A stretch of 18,549 nucleotides of DNA from Micromonosporaceae bacterium (GCA_003543035.1 DPJL01000131.1:1-18549); one strand, 5' to 3'; numbered from the stretch's first letter, positions 6,883-14,950 are shown. Numbers and translations: made by a program. Notes: generated from the sequence alone by a model not told the origin.

Positions 6883-7509
6883 TCAACCACTGACGATCAC
6901 GTAGAGGGCGAGCGCGGCGATCATCAAAGATGATGCCAACGCCGTACCCAATCGACCCCGACGGCTTGTGAGAGTTCGCCCGACCAAAGCTCCCCCGCCG
7001 GCCAGCAACAATTGCCAACTGGCCGAGGCGAAGAAGACCGCGGTCACCCAAACAGCTCCCTGTGCGCCACTGAAGTTGCCCGAGCTCTGCCAGCCAAGGA
7101 CCAACGCTCCAAAGTAGAGGATGGTGGCCGGGTTGAGCATAGTCAGCGCCAGCAGGGCGAGGAAGGCTCGCCATGGTGTGGTCAGGCCGGCGACCTCGCG
7201 GGCCCGCGCCGGATCGCGATAGTGCCGGACCGCCGCCCAAGTCGTGCGGACGGCCAGAAAAAGCAGGACCGCGACAGCGATCCAGCGCAGCGGAGTCGAA
7301 ATGGGCTCGATCCAGCGAGCCAGCGATGCCCCGCCGAGGACGGCCACCAAGGCGTAGATCCCGTCAGCTGCGGCGACGCCAAGCGCTGCCGCAGCCGCGA
7401 TCTGCCACCCAACCCGGGCGCCAAGGCTGACGAGAAGCGCTCCGATCGCGCCAAGCGGAATGGCGACGCCATAACCGGCGATCAGTCCGGCGATCAATGC
7501 GCGGCTCAT
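6883..7509 (-). CDS. LysE-family translocator (amino acid or small-molecule exporter)
   Basis: The product is a 208-residue inner-membrane protein with six hydrophobic segments, the usual size for the LysE/RhtB export family. Diagnostic stretches are IPLGAIGALLVSLGARVGW in the first helix (about 17-35), the conserved GVAAADGIYAL region (about 44-54) and LNPATILYFGALV (about 125-137), which is the second signature of the family. These proteins export amino acids or related metabolites by proton exchange; the substrate is not predictable. The start is ATG 7509, with a purine-rich GAAGGGAA stretch further upstream than ideal. It is followed by the HAD hydrolase gene 59 nt downstream on the same strand, with no strong terminator between. 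Confidence 0.87.
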   Translation of the reverse strand: MSRALIAGLIAGYGVAIPLGAIGALLVSLGARVGWQIAAAAALGVAAADGIYALVAVLGGASLARWIEPISTPLRWIAVAVLLFLAVRTTWAAVRHYRDPARAREVAGLTTPWRAFLALLALTMLNPATILYFGALVLGWQSSGNFSGAQGAVWVTAVFFASASWQLLLAGGGALVGRTLTSRRGRLGTALASSLMIAALALYVIVSG

Positions 7510-7635
7510 GACTGAGCCGGCTTCACCATTCCCTTCGGCTCCAACAGCTGCTGTCGCGCAACGCCCGTCGCCGCAGTGTACAGAGGCGTCAACCGCAGGC
7601 GGGAAGATCTCATAGCCGCACCCTAACCAGCGAGG

Positions 7636-8376
7636 TCAGGCTCCGCTAACGATTTTGTGGCGGATCCAGACGTTCGGCTCGACGTAGACCGCGTAGTCGT
7701 GGTCGACGTCGACCAGCACCGGTGTCAGCGCCTTAGGCACATAGACCTTGCCGCTGGTGTCGAAGGGCAGCCCGGTCCATTCGCGCCACTCGGCCAGCGT
7801 GCCCGGGATGACCATCGAACGCGGCGCCACCTTGTCGATCCGGCCGCCCGCCCGCACATGCACGCGAAGCCAAGGGTCCACCGGCAACCCATCCTCGCGG
7901 ACCTGGAAGGCATATTCGCTCATCGGAAGATCAAGATCTGACTTGCCATTTGGGCGTACCGGGGCGACAAGCTCGCTGAACCCTAAGCGCGCCGCGTTGT
8001 CCCTCATCGCCTGCAGAATGGTGCCGGACAGTCCCTTGCTCAGCAGATCGGGACGGATCACGATCTCGATTGCCGAGACTGTGTTCGGCTCCACCCCGGC
8101 GAGGCGGGTTCGCATGGCCCGCCGGATCGCCCCGTCCCAACCATCGTCCGGCAGCTCATCGTCGGGCAGGAAGAATGGCACCGAAAGCGCCTGGGCCACC
8201 ACCTCCCCGGCATCGTTCTGGCACACCAGGATGTAGTCGGCGAAGTGGTCCAAGAGCGCGTAGTACATGTTGCCGATCGGGTCATGCCGCATGAACTCGG
8301 GCCATGGGTTCTCCATGTCCGACAGGGCGTCCATCAGATCGGGGCGGTCCGCGAGCACAGTGATTTTGAGGTCCAC
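7636..8376 (-). CDS. GNAT-like N-acetyltransferase-type protein
   Basis: The product is a 246-residue protein. The central part (about 46-145) has the strand-helix order of a GNAT fold: YILVCQNDAGEVVAQALSVPF, then SAIEIVIRPDLLSKGLSGTILQAMRDNAARLGF, then ELVAPVRPNGK. The RPDLLSKGLSGTIL segment stands where the acetyl-CoA-binding (R/Q)xxGxG/A loop occurs but is degenerate, so catalytic activity is uncertain. The C-terminal third (about 150-246) ends with VYVEPNVWIRHKIVSGA and is not a standard GNAT element. I used the GTG start at 8376, with GGCGGA just upstream. The gene stands alone between the repeat element at 8422-8482 and the LysE gene. Confidence 0.65.
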   Translation of the reverse strand: MDLKITVLADRPDLMDALSDMENPWPEFMRHDPIGNMYYALLDHFADYILVCQNDAGEVVAQALSVPFFLPDDELPDDGWDGAIRRAMRTRLAGVEPNTVSAIEIVIRPDLLSKGLSGTILQAMRDNAARLGFSELVAPVRPNGKSDLDLPMSEYAFQVREDGLPVDPWLRVHVRAGGRIDKVAPRSMVIPGTLAEWREWTGLPFDTSGKVYVPKALTPVLVDVDHDYAVYVEPNVWIRHKIVSGA

Positions 8377-8421
8377 TCCGCCATCCTGCCGTCAGGTCGG
8401 ACTCCGCGGCCACCCCATACG

Positions 8422-8482
8422 CCGCAACTCCACAGGAGTTGCGGTTATCACGGGTGCGAAAACGGCAACTCCTGTGGAGTTG
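8422..8482. repeat. paired inverted copies of a palindromic repeat (two hairpins)
   Basis: The 17-nt unit CAACTCC-ACA-GGAGTTG (8425-8441) recurs as its exact reverse complement CAACTCC-TGT-GGAGTTG at 8466-8482, 24 nt apart. Each copy is itself a hairpin with a 3-nt loop; the first has 10-bp arms (8422-8444). The two copies can also pair with each other. The second copy begins 3 nt past the stop codon of the last suf gene, so on the minus strand the pair could act as a transcription terminator or mRNA 3'-end stabiliser. It lacks a U-tract. The layout resembles dispersed REP/BIME-type intergenic repeats. Confidence 0.8.
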
Positions 8483-8485
8483 TCC

Positions 8486-8827
8486 CTAGACGTTGAATCC
8501 AAGCGAGCGCAATTGGTCGCGGCCCTCTTCGGTGATCTTGTCCGGGCCCCACGGCGGGATCCACACCCAGTTGATCCGGAAGTCGGAGACGAGTCCACCA
8601 CCGGGCCCGCTGGTCAGGGCCGCCCGGGTCTGCTCCTCGATCACATCGGTCAGCGGGCACGCGGCCGACGTTAGCGTCATGTCCAGCGTGGCCACGTTTT
8701 CCTCGTCGATGTGCACCCCGTAGACCAGGCCCAGGTCGACGACGTTGATCCCGAGCTCCGGGTCGACGACGTCCTTCATCGCCTCGGTCACGTCATCCTG
8801 TGTCGCTTTTTGAACTTCGGTACTCAT
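8486..8827 (-). CDS. sufT: MIP18/DUF59-family Fe-S cluster assembly factor SufT
   Basis: The product is a 113-residue DUF59 protein, the small factor at the end of actinobacterial suf operons that supports maturation of Fe-S proteins. Visible family marks are DPELGINVVDLGLVY (22-36), TLTSAACPLTDVI with Cys57, and the C-terminal block from VWIPPWGPDKIT to RSLGF (88-111). I chose ATG 8827 because it overlaps the sufU stop as ATGA; the longer ORF upstream reads through sufU in another frame and is not real. It is the last gene of the operon, and the palindromic repeat pair follows directly. Confidence 0.93.
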   Translation of the reverse strand: MSTEVQKATQDDVTEAMKDVVDPELGINVVDLGLVYGVHIDEENVATLDMTLTSAACPLTDVIEEQTRAALTSGPGGGLVSDFRINWVWIPPWGPDKITEEGRDQLRSLGFNV

Positions 8828-9261
8828 GACCCCTCCACCCGGGCGACGGCGTCTTTGAGCGCCATCCACGAAAGCAGCGCACATTTGACCCGCGCTGGAT
8901 ATTTGGCCACCCCGGCGAAAGCCACCGCGTCGCCGAGCACATCTTCGTCCGGCACGATCTGGCCCTTGCCGAGCATCAATTCCACGAAGGACGCGTGCAC
9001 TTTGAAAGCATCCTCCACCGTGCGGCCGATCAGCAGCTCGTGCACCACGCTGGCCGAGGCCTGACTGATAGAACAGCCGTGCCCCTCGTAGGAGATGTCG
9101 ATCAGCTTGTCGCCCTCCAGCTGCACCCGCAAAGTCACCTCGTCCCCGCACGTCGGATTGACGTGGTGGACCTCCGCCGCGAACGGCTCACGCAGCCCCC
9201 GCCCCTGCGGGTGCTTGTAATGATCCAGGATGATCTCCTGGTAAAGCTGGTCGAGCTGCAT
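8824..9261 (-). CDS. sufU: SufU, zinc-dependent sulfurtransferase for SufS
   Basis: The product is a 145-residue SufU. In Gram-positive SUF systems SufU accepts the persulfide sulfur from SufS by a zinc-ligand swap and passes it to the SufBCD scaffold. The zinc ligands are all present: Cys38 and Asp40 in NPTCGD, Cys63 in GHGCSISQASAS, and Cys127 in RVKCALLSW. The insertion between the second and third ligand regions is the SufU-specific one that separates it from IscU. The ATG at 9261 follows the sufS stop by 2 nt, and the stop overlaps sufT by 4 nt. An AGAGGA is found inside the end of sufS. Confidence 0.95.
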   Translation of the reverse strand: MQLDQLYQEIILDHYKHPQGRGLREPFAAEVHHVNPTCGDEVTLRVQLEGDKLIDISYEGHGCSISQASASVVHELLIGRTVEDAFKVHASFVELMLGKGQIVPDEDVLGDAVAFAGVAKYPARVKCALLSWMALKDAVARVEGS

Positions 9262-9263
9262 CG

Positions 9264-10535
9264 CTAACTGAACATCCTCTTCGCCTGATCGAGGCCGCGC
9301 ACCAGCGCGTCGATCTCCTCCGTGGTCGTGTACAGGTAGAACGAGGCCCTGGTGAGCGCCGGGACACCGTAGCGGTCGCAGATCGGCTTGGCGCAATGGT
9401 GGCCGACCCGCACCTGAACCCCGAGCGAATCCAGCACCTGACCGACATCGTGCGGGTGGATCTCGTCGAGCGTAAAGGAGAGGGTGGCCCCGCGGCCGAC
9501 CGGCACCTTCGGCCCGTAGAGCGTCAGACCCTCCACAGTGGACAGTGCGTCCAGCGCGTAGGCAGTCAGCTCCTTCTCATGCCACGCAATGGCTTGCATG
9601 CCGATCGAGTTCAAGTAGTCGATTGCCGCGCCCAGCCCGACCGCCTGAGCGATCGGCGGGGTGCCCGCCTCGAACCGGGCCGGCGGAGCCGCATAGGTCG
9701 AGCCGGTCATCTTCACCGTCTCGATCATCGAGCCGCCGCCCATGAACGGCGGCATCTCGGCGAGCAGCTCGCCACGACCCCACAACACCCCGATTCCGGT
9801 GGGGCCCAACATCTTGTGCCCGGTGAAGACGATGAAATCGACATCGAAGTCCACCACGTCGAAGCCACGGTGCGGCACGGTCTGCGAGCAGTCGAGCATC
9901 AGCAGCGCACCCACCTCCCTGACCCGGGCGGTGATCCGCGCCGTCGCGTTGACCGTGCCGAGCACGTTGGAGGTGTGCACGAGCGAGACCAGCTTGGTGC
10001 GCTCGGTGATGAGCTCGTCCAAATTGGACTCATCCAGCCGCCCAGTGTCGGTGATGCCGAACCACTTCAGCGTCGCACCCGTGCGCTCACAGAGCATCTG
10101 CCACGGCACGATGTTGGAGTGGTGCTCCATCTCCGAGATGACGATCTCGTCGCCCGGCTTCAGCTTGGTACTAAAGGAATTCGCCACCAGGTTGATCGCC
10201 TCGGTGGCGTTCTTGGTGAAGACGATCTCGTTCGCGCTGGGTGCGTTGATGAACTGGGCCACCTTTACCCGGGCGCCCTCATAGGCCTCGGTTGCCTCGG
10301 TTCCCAAGGCGTGCACCGAACGGGCGACGTTGGCGTTGTGGTAGGCGTAGTGCACCGCCATCGCCTCGATCACCTGTTGCGGCTTCTGTGAGGTGTTGGC
10401 GCTGTCCAGGTAGACCAGCTTCTCGCCGTAGACCTCCCGGCCCAGGATCGGGAAGTCCGCTCGGACCCGATCCACGTCGAAACGCGGCGCGTCGCCGTAT
10501 TGCGGCATGCCCTCCGGGATGGTCACGGTTGTCAT
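9264..10535 (-). CDS. sufS: SufS, group II cysteine desulfurase
   Basis: The product is a 423-residue PLP enzyme that releases sulfur from L-cysteine as an enzyme-bound persulfide and delivers it to SufU. Visible residues are His139 in SEMEHHSN, Asp215 and Gln218 of the cofactor pocket, the PLP lysine Lys241 in FTGHKMLGPTGIG, and the catalytic Cys381 in VRVGHHCAKP, the compact loop typical of group II. Length is normal. ATG 10535 follows the sufC stop by 1 nt (TGAGATG). An upstream in-frame extension exists only as a shadow of sufC. It is immediately followed by its partner gene sufU. Confidence 0.96.
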   Translation of the reverse strand: MTTVTIPEGMPQYGDAPRFDVDRVRADFPILGREVYGEKLVYLDSANTSQKPQQVIEAMAVHYAYHNANVARSVHALGTEATEAYEGARVKVAQFINAPSANEIVFTKNATEAINLVANSFSTKLKPGDEIVISEMEHHSNIVPWQMLCERTGATLKWFGITDTGRLDESNLDELITERTKLVSLVHTSNVLGTVNATARITARVREVGALLMLDCSQTVPHRGFDVVDFDVDFIVFTGHKMLGPTGIGVLWGRGELLAEMPPFMGGGSMIETVKMTGSTYAAPPARFEAGTPPIAQAVGLGAAIDYLNSIGMQAIAWHEKELTAYALDALSTVEGLTLYGPKVPVGRGATLSFTLDEIHPHDVGQVLDSLGVQVRVGHHCAKPICDRYGVPALTRASFYLYTTTEEIDALVRGLDQAKRMFS

Positions 10536-10536
10536 C

Positions 10537-11301
10537 TCAGGCTCCCTGCACCGCTGCGTATCTCTCGTAGCCCTCGGCTTCGAGCTTGTCCGCGAGCTCC
10601 GGGCCGCCTTCTTCGACGATGCGCCCGGCCACAAAGACGTGCACGAAATCCGGCTTGATGTAGCGCAGAATCCGCGTGTAGTGGGTGATCAGCAGGACAC
10701 CGATGTCGGTGTTCTCGTGCACCCGGTTGACTCCCTCGCTAACCACGCGAAGGGCGTCAACGTCCAAACCTGAATCGGTCTCGTCGAGGATCGCGATCTT
10801 CGGCTTGAGCAGCTCCAGCTGCACGATCTCGTGCCGCTTCTTCTCCCCGCCGGAAAAGCCCTCGTTCACGTTGCGTTGTGCCATGGCGGGGTCCATGCCC
10901 ATCTTCTCCATGGCGCCCTTGAGCTCGCCGCCCCAGGTGCGCAGCTTCGGAGCTTCGCCGTCGATCGCGGTCTTCGCGGTGCGCAGGAAGTTGGCCACGG
11001 ACACGCCGGGAACCTCGACCGGGTACTGCATTGCCAGGAACAGGCCGGCGCGTGCCCGCTGGTCCACGGTCATCGCGAGGACATCCTGACCGTCGAGAGT
11101 CACTGTGCCAGAAGTGATCTGGTACCGGGGATGCCCGGCGATCGAGTAGGCCAGGGTCGACTTGCCGGAGCCGTTCGGGCCCATGATCGCGTGGGTCTCC
11201 CCTGCACGCACAGTCAGGGTCACCCCGTCCAGGATCGGCTTGAGCTGACCCTCTGGCAGCTTGACGGAGACGTGAAGGTCACGGATCTCAAGGACACTCA
11301 T
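10537..11301 (-). CDS. sufC: SufC, ATPase of the SufBCD scaffold
   Basis: The product is a 254-residue ABC-type ATPase that energises Fe-S cluster assembly on SufB-SufD; it is cytosolic and is not a transporter. Walker A is GPNGSGKST (41-49), the Q-loop region is LAMQYP (88-93), the signature is FSGGEKKR (148-155), Walker B is AILDETDSGLD (169-179), and the switch histidine is His206 in THYTR. The FSGGEKKR form, rather than LSGGQ, is characteristic of SufC. Its ATG shares one base with the stop of the Rieske gene (TAATG). Confidence 0.96.
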   Translation of the reverse strand: MSVLEIRDLHVSVKLPEGQLKPILDGVTLTVRAGETHAIMGPNGSGKSTLAYSIAGHPRYQITSGTVTLDGQDVLAMTVDQRARAGLFLAMQYPVEVPGVSVANFLRTAKTAIDGEAPKLRTWGGELKGAMEKMGMDPAMAQRNVNEGFSGGEKKRHEIVQLELLKPKIAILDETDSGLDVDALRVVSEGVNRVHENTDIGVLLITHYTRILRYIKPDFVHVFVAGRIVEEGGPELADKLEAEGYERYAAVQGA

Positions 11302-11615
11302 TACTTAGCTCCATTTACATCGACGTATATTTCGCCGTCACGGGTTTCCACTGGATAGACAGGGACGGGCTCGGTCGCGGGCAGGCCGGTCGGCTGGCCG
11401 GTGCGCAGGTCGAAGCGCGAGCCGTGCAGCCAGCACTCGAGCGTGCATCCGTCCACTTCGCCCTCGGAGAGGGCCACGGCCGCGTGTGAGCACTCGTCGT
11501 AGATCGCGTAGAACTGGTCGTCCTCGGCGTGCACCAGAGCGAGCGGGACACCGCCGACCTCCACCGCCAGGGTCGCGCCCTTTGGGATGTCGTCCACCGA
11601 GGCCACCTTCTCCAT
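11301..11615 (-). CDS. Rieske [2Fe-2S] ferredoxin embedded in the suf operon
   Basis: The product is a 104-residue Rieske-type ferredoxin of the non-heme-iron oxygenase class. The cluster ligands are Cys42 and His44 (CSH) and Cys61 and His64 (CWLH), 16 residues apart. It lies between sufD and sufC, as in other actinobacterial suf operons, where it may supply electrons for cluster assembly or act as a carrier; its exact role is not established. Two starts are possible. GTG 11621 overlaps the sufD stop, but AGGAG would lie only 1 nt from it. ATG 11615 has AGGAG at 7 nt, so I prefer the ATG. Confidence 0.93.
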   Translation of the reverse strand: MEKVASVDDIPKGATLAVEVGGVPLALVHAEDDQFYAIYDECSHAAVALSEGEVDGCTLECWLHGSRFDLRTGQPTGLPATEPVPVYPVETRDGEIYVDVNGAK

Positions 11616-11617
11616 GA

Positions 11618-12769
11618 TCACGCTCCTGCTTCCTGCAGGCGGCCCTCGATCACCACGCCGAGCCGCTCGCGCAGCTCGACGACCGGGATCTTGCCGAGCA
11701 GCTCGGCGAAGAACCCGCGCACCACAAGCTTTCGGGCCTCGTCCTCGGTGATGCCGCGGGACATCAGGTAGAAGAGGTGCTCGTCGTCAAAGCGGCCGGT
11801 CGCCGAAGCGTGCCCGGCTCCCACCACCTCTCCGGTCTCGATCTCGAGGTTGGGGATCGAGTCGGCCCGGGCACCGTCGGTGAGCAGCAGATTCCGGTTG
11901 ATCTCATAGGTGTTGGTACCGGTCGCTTCGGCCCGGATCAGGACGTCGCCGACCCAGATGGTGTGGGCGTCCCGCCCTTGCAGCGCACCGCGATAGCCCA
12001 CGTAGGACCGGCAGTCCGGCACCGAGTGGTCGACCAGCAGGCGATGCTCGAGGTGCTGACCGGCGTCGGCGAAGTAGAGACCCCACGCCTCGAGATCGCC
12101 GCCGCGCCCGGCGTATTCGACGCTCGTGTACTGGCGAACCAGGTCACCGCCGAGCGACACGTGCACATGGCTGACCCGAGCGTCGCGACCCACCCTGATC
12201 CGCAAATGCTGTGCCTGCACCGCATCGCGATCCCAGTCGGCCACCGTCACCAGCGTCAGCTTGGCACCGTCGGCAACGCTCACTTCCACGTTGTCGGCGA
12301 GCGTCACCGAGCCCTGCTGCTCCAGCACGAGAACCGCTTCGGCGTGTACGCCAACCTTGACGAAGGTACGGGCGAAGGCCATGCCCTCGCCCCCGCCGAC
12401 CACCTTGATCACCGCGGGCTGCTCGACCACGCCGTCAACCTCGATGAGGGTGACTGCCGCGGCCTTCTCGAACGCCAGCGCGCTGATCCGGTCGAAGGGG
12501 GTCAGGATCGGGTCCACACCGTCCACAGTGGACACCTTGACCCCGGCGGGCAATTCGCTTGCCTCGTACCGAAGTGCGGCACCCGCTTCCGCCTCGGAGG
12601 AGGCGGTAGCCAGGCCGCGCAGGCGCTTGAGCGGCGTGAAGCGCCACTCCTCTTCGCGCCCGTTCAGTGCCGGGAAGTCGGCGACGCTAAAGGAGCGCAG
12701 CGCCTGCGACTTGGTCTTTGGAGGCGTGCTCTTGAGGGGTGCGGTCTGCTGAATCGTGGTGGTGCTCAT
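11618..12769 (-). CDS. sufD: SufD, Fe-S cluster scaffold subunit
   Basis: The product is a 383-residue SufD of the SufBCD scaffold, where it forms a beta-helix heterodimer with SufB and takes part in iron acquisition. Support comes from the N-terminal EEEWRFTPLKRL motif (about 39-50), the right-handed beta-helix core with GALQGRDAHTIWVGDVLI, and the C-terminal GRFDDEHLFYLMSRGITEDEARKLVVRGFF shared with SufB. Length is normal. The ATG shares one base with the sufB stop (TAATG). It is shorter than SufB and lacks the SufB-specific cysteine/glutamate pair, as expected. Confidence 0.95.
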   Translation of the reverse strand: MSTTTIQQTAPLKSTPPKTKSQALRSFSVADFPALNGREEEWRFTPLKRLRGLATASSEAEAGAALRYEASELPAGVKVSTVDGVDPILTPFDRISALAFEKAAAVTLIEVDGVVEQPAVIKVVGGGEGMAFARTFVKVGVHAEAVLVLEQQGSVTLADNVEVSVADGAKLTLVTVADWDRDAVQAQHLRIRVGRDARVSHVHVSLGGDLVRQYTSVEYAGRGGDLEAWGLYFADAGQHLEHRLLVDHSVPDCRSYVGYRGALQGRDAHTIWVGDVLIRAEATGTNTYEINRNLLLTDGARADSIPNLEIETGEVVGAGHASATGRFDDEHLFYLMSRGITEDEARKLVVRGFFAELLGKIPVVELRERLGVVIEGRLQEAGA

Positions 12770-14181
12770 TACCCGACGGCGCCTTCCATCTGCATTTCGA
12801 TCAAGCGGTTGAGCTCAAGTGCGTACTCCATCGGGAGTTCCTTGGCGATCGGCTCGATGAAGCCACGAACGATCATCGCCATCGCCTCGTCCTCGGACAG
12901 ACCGCGGCTCATGAGGTAGAAGAGCTGGTCGTCACTGATCTTCGAAACGGTCGCCTCGTGTCCCATCGACACGTCGTCCTCGCGGATGTCGACGTACGGG
13001 TAGGTGTCCGAACGCGAGATCGTGTCCACCAGCAGCGCATCGCACTTCACGGTCGAGCGCGAGTGGTGCGAGCCCTCGAGCACCTGAACGAGCCCGCGGT
13101 ACGACGTGCGGCCACCGCCACGCGCGATCGACTTCGAGATGATCGTCGAGGAGGTGTGCGGCGCGGCGTGCACCATCTTGGCGCCCGCGTCCTGATGCTG
13201 GCCCTCACCGGCCATCGCCACCGAGAGCACCTCGCCCTTGGCGTGCTCGCCGGTCATGAAGACCGCCGGGTACTTCATGGTCACCTTGGAACCGATGTTG
13301 CCGTCGATCCACTCCATGGTCGCGCCCTCGTGGCACACGGCCCGCTTGGTGACCAGGTTGTAGACGTTGTTCGACCAGTTCTGGATGGTCGTGTACCGGC
13401 AGCGCGCGTTCTTCTTCACGATGATCTCGACGACCGCGCTGTGCAGCGAGTCGGATGAGTACACCGGGGCGGTACAGCCTTCGACGTAGTGCACGTAGGC
13501 ACCCTCGTCCACGATGATCAGGGTCCGCTCGAACTGGCCCATGTTCTCGGTGTTGATCCGGAAGTAGGCCTGCAGCGGGATCTCGACGTTCACACCGGGC
13601 GGGACGTAGATGAACGAGCCACCCGACCACACCGACGTGTTCAGGGAGGCGAACTTGTTGTCGCCCACCGGGATCACGGTGGCGAAGTACTCCTGGAAGA
13701 GCTCCGGCTGCTCCTTGAGCGCGGTGTCGGTGTCGAGGAAGAGGACACCCTGCTCCTCAAGGTCCTCACGGATCTTGTGGTAGACCACCTCGGACTCGTA
13801 CTGAGCCGCCACACCAGCGACCAGGCGCTGCTTCTCCGCCTCCGGGATGCCCAGCCGGTCATAGGTGTTCTTGATGTCCTCGGGAAGCTCTTCCCAGCTC
13901 GTCGCCTGCTTCTCGGTGGAGCGCACGAAGTATTTGATGTTGTCGAAGTCGATGCCCGACAGGTCGGCACCCCAGGCCGGCATCGGCTTGCGGCCGAAAA
14001 GTCGCAAACCCTTGAGGCGAAGGTCGAGCATCCACTCTGGCTCGCTCTTCTTCGCCGAGATGTCCCGCACGACCGCCTCGGAGAGGCCGCGCTGCGCGGC
14101 GGCTCCGGCGACGTCCGAGTCGGCCCAGCCGTACTCGTAAGTGCCGAGCCCGGCAAGCTGGTCGTGAGCTGTCTCAGTCAT
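12769..14181 (-). CDS. sufB: SufB, Fe-S cluster scaffold subunit, intein-free
   Basis: The product is a 470-residue SufB, the main scaffold on which nascent Fe-S clusters form. Cys380 (STVKCDALL) and Glu409 (GHEATVSKI) are 29 residues apart, the same spacing as Cys405 and Glu434 that are essential in Escherichia coli SufB. Other conserved blocks are SVWSGGSFIYVPPGV (183-197) and FYLMSRGLSEDEA (421-433). Mycobacterial SufB is often interrupted by an intein; here the sequence is continuous. AGGAAG precedes the ATG at good distance, inside the end of sufR, which it overlaps by 8 bp. This argues for translational coupling of regulator and scaffold. Confidence 0.97.
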   Translation of the reverse strand: MTETAHDQLAGLGTYEYGWADSDVAGAAAQRGLSEAVVRDISAKKSEPEWMLDLRLKGLRLFGRKPMPAWGADLSGIDFDNIKYFVRSTEKQATSWEELPEDIKNTYDRLGIPEAEKQRLVAGVAAQYESEVVYHKIREDLEEQGVLFLDTDTALKEQPELFQEYFATVIPVGDNKFASLNTSVWSGGSFIYVPPGVNVEIPLQAYFRINTENMGQFERTLIIVDEGAYVHYVEGCTAPVYSSDSLHSAVVEIIVKKNARCRYTTIQNWSNNVYNLVTKRAVCHEGATMEWIDGNIGSKVTMKYPAVFMTGEHAKGEVLSVAMAGEGQHQDAGAKMVHAAPHTSSTIISKSIARGGGRTSYRGLVQVLEGSHHSRSTVKCDALLVDTISRSDTYPYVDIREDDVSMGHEATVSKISDDQLFYLMSRGLSEDEAMAMIVRGFIEPIAKELPMEYALELNRLIEMQMEGAVG

Positions 14182-14863
14182 CGATCTTCCTCACTATATG
14201 ATGCAGACCGGGAATGTGCGTAGTGCACACTCCGTCACCATGGGCGATGGTCGCTAAACGTTGCACGTGCGTGCCGACCAGGCGGGAGATCACCTGGGTT
14301 TCGGCCTCACAGAGCTGGGGAAACTCGGCGGCGACGTGTGCCACCGGGCAGTGGTGCTGGCATAGCTGGCCGCCGGACGCGATCGTGGACGCGCTCGCAG
14401 CGTAACCCTCCGCAGTCAGAGCGGTGGCGAGCGCCTCTGCCCGGGCGAGAGGATCGTCACCCGCCGCGCGAACCGCGGTCTGGCAACGCTCTTCCAGCTG
14501 AGCCACCTGGGATAGCGCAAACGCGGCAACGGCCTGGGTGCCACCCTGATCGGCGATCCAGCGCAGCGCGGTGGCCGCGAGATCGTCGTAGGTGTGCTTG
14601 CCAAGGCCATCCCTAGCGGCATCGGTAAGAACAAAGATCTTGGCGGGTCTGCCCCGGCCTCGCGGCCCACGCTGCGGCCTGTCCCTTTCGGTGACGAAAC
14701 CTTCGGCGAGCATTGCGTCGAGATGGCGGCGAATGGCTGCCGGGCTCAGGCCCAGCTCAGAGCCGATCTCACCGGCCGTGGCGGCGCCCTGCGACAGCAA
14801 GGCGATAACCCGATCTCTGGTACGAAGATCAGGCGCCTCGGTCAGCAGCGCACTCTTTTTCAC
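14174..14863 (-). CDS. sufR: SufR, Fe-S-sensing repressor of the suf operon
   Basis: The product is a 229-residue DeoR/ArsR-like winged-helix regulator. Residues about 11-80 hold the helix-turn-helix (GEIGSELGLSPAAIRRHLDAM) and wing. The C-terminal half carries Cys168, Cys172 and Cys185 in a C-x3-C-x12-C pattern, the cluster ligands of SufR proteins, plus Cys213 near the end. Apo and holo forms differ in DNA binding, so the operon can be induced when clusters are scarce. I chose GTG 14863; a TTG at 14899 would add twelve residues that read over promoter-like sequence. The dyad at 14860-14876 overlaps this start, which suggests autoregulation and possibly a near-leaderless transcript. Confidence 0.92.
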   Translation of the reverse strand: MKKSALLTEAPDLRTRDRVIALLSQGAATAGEIGSELGLSPAAIRRHLDAMLAEGFVTERDRPQRGPRGRGRPAKIFVLTDAARDGLGKHTYDDLAATALRWIADQGGTQAVAAFALSQVAQLEERCQTAVRAAGDDPLARAEALATALTAEGYAASASTIASGGQLCQHHCPVAHVAAEFPQLCEAETQVISRLVGTHVQRLATIAHGDGVCTTHIPGLHHIVRKIDD

Positions 14864-14876
14864 TACACCAGTGTGA
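14860..14876 (-). promoter_or_regulatory. candidate SufR operator overlapping the sufR start
   Basis: The minus strand reads TCACACTGGTGTAGTGA. It contains ACACT-N5-AGTGA, which differs at one position from the ACACT-N5-TGTGA inverted repeat that I recall being reported for Mycobacterium tuberculosis SufR. The core ACAC-TG-GTGT is a perfect dyad. It overlaps the GTG start of sufR, and a TAAGTC hexamer directly upstream could be the -10 element. Binding here would block transcription of the whole operon. This assignment is by similarity and position only. Confidence 0.5.
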
Positions 14877-14926
14877 CTTATTTCCGAGGCGCAGGGCAAA
14901 CCACCTCGCCAGTGATCCAGCGCACC

Positions 14927-14950
14927 TCTAGTTAGGCTAACCTAACTAGA
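14927..14950. promoter_or_regulatory. 24-nt inverted repeat, iron-box-like (DtxR/IdeR) operator candidate
   Basis: TCTAGTTAGG (14927-14936) and CCTAACTAGA (14941-14950) are perfect inverted repeats around CTAA. The stretch 14927-14945 matches 16 of 19 positions of the actinobacterial iron box TWAGGTWAGSCTWACCTWA; the right half is a perfect match. It lies in the 119-nt region between sufR and the divergent baeRF-type gene, 32 nt before the latter's ATG. It abuts a plausible -10 hexamer TAGATT (14947-14952) for that gene. Control of one or both directions by iron through DtxR/IdeR is inferred. Confidence 0.55.

Noticed and set aside
7510..7635. Promoter or RNA gene in the 126-nt gap upstream of the LysE gene
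   Set aside because: Apart from a short ACAGC-T-GCTGT palindrome I see no promoter pair, terminator or conserved structure I could defend.
8422..8482. CRISPR array
   Set aside because: Only two units, in opposite orientation, each palindromic, with a single 24-nt spacer and no cas genes in the window.
9396..12919. Long plus-strand ORFs (9396-10391, 331 codons; 11777-12919, 380 codons) opposite sufS and sufD
   Set aside because: They are antisense to strongly conserved suf genes, have low-complexity Arg/His/Gly-rich translations, and arise from the GC-rich third positions of the real genes.
12769..14181. Intein in SufB, as in many mycobacteria
   Set aside because: The SufB reading frame is continuous at 470 residues, with all conserved blocks adjacent and no Hint-domain sequence.
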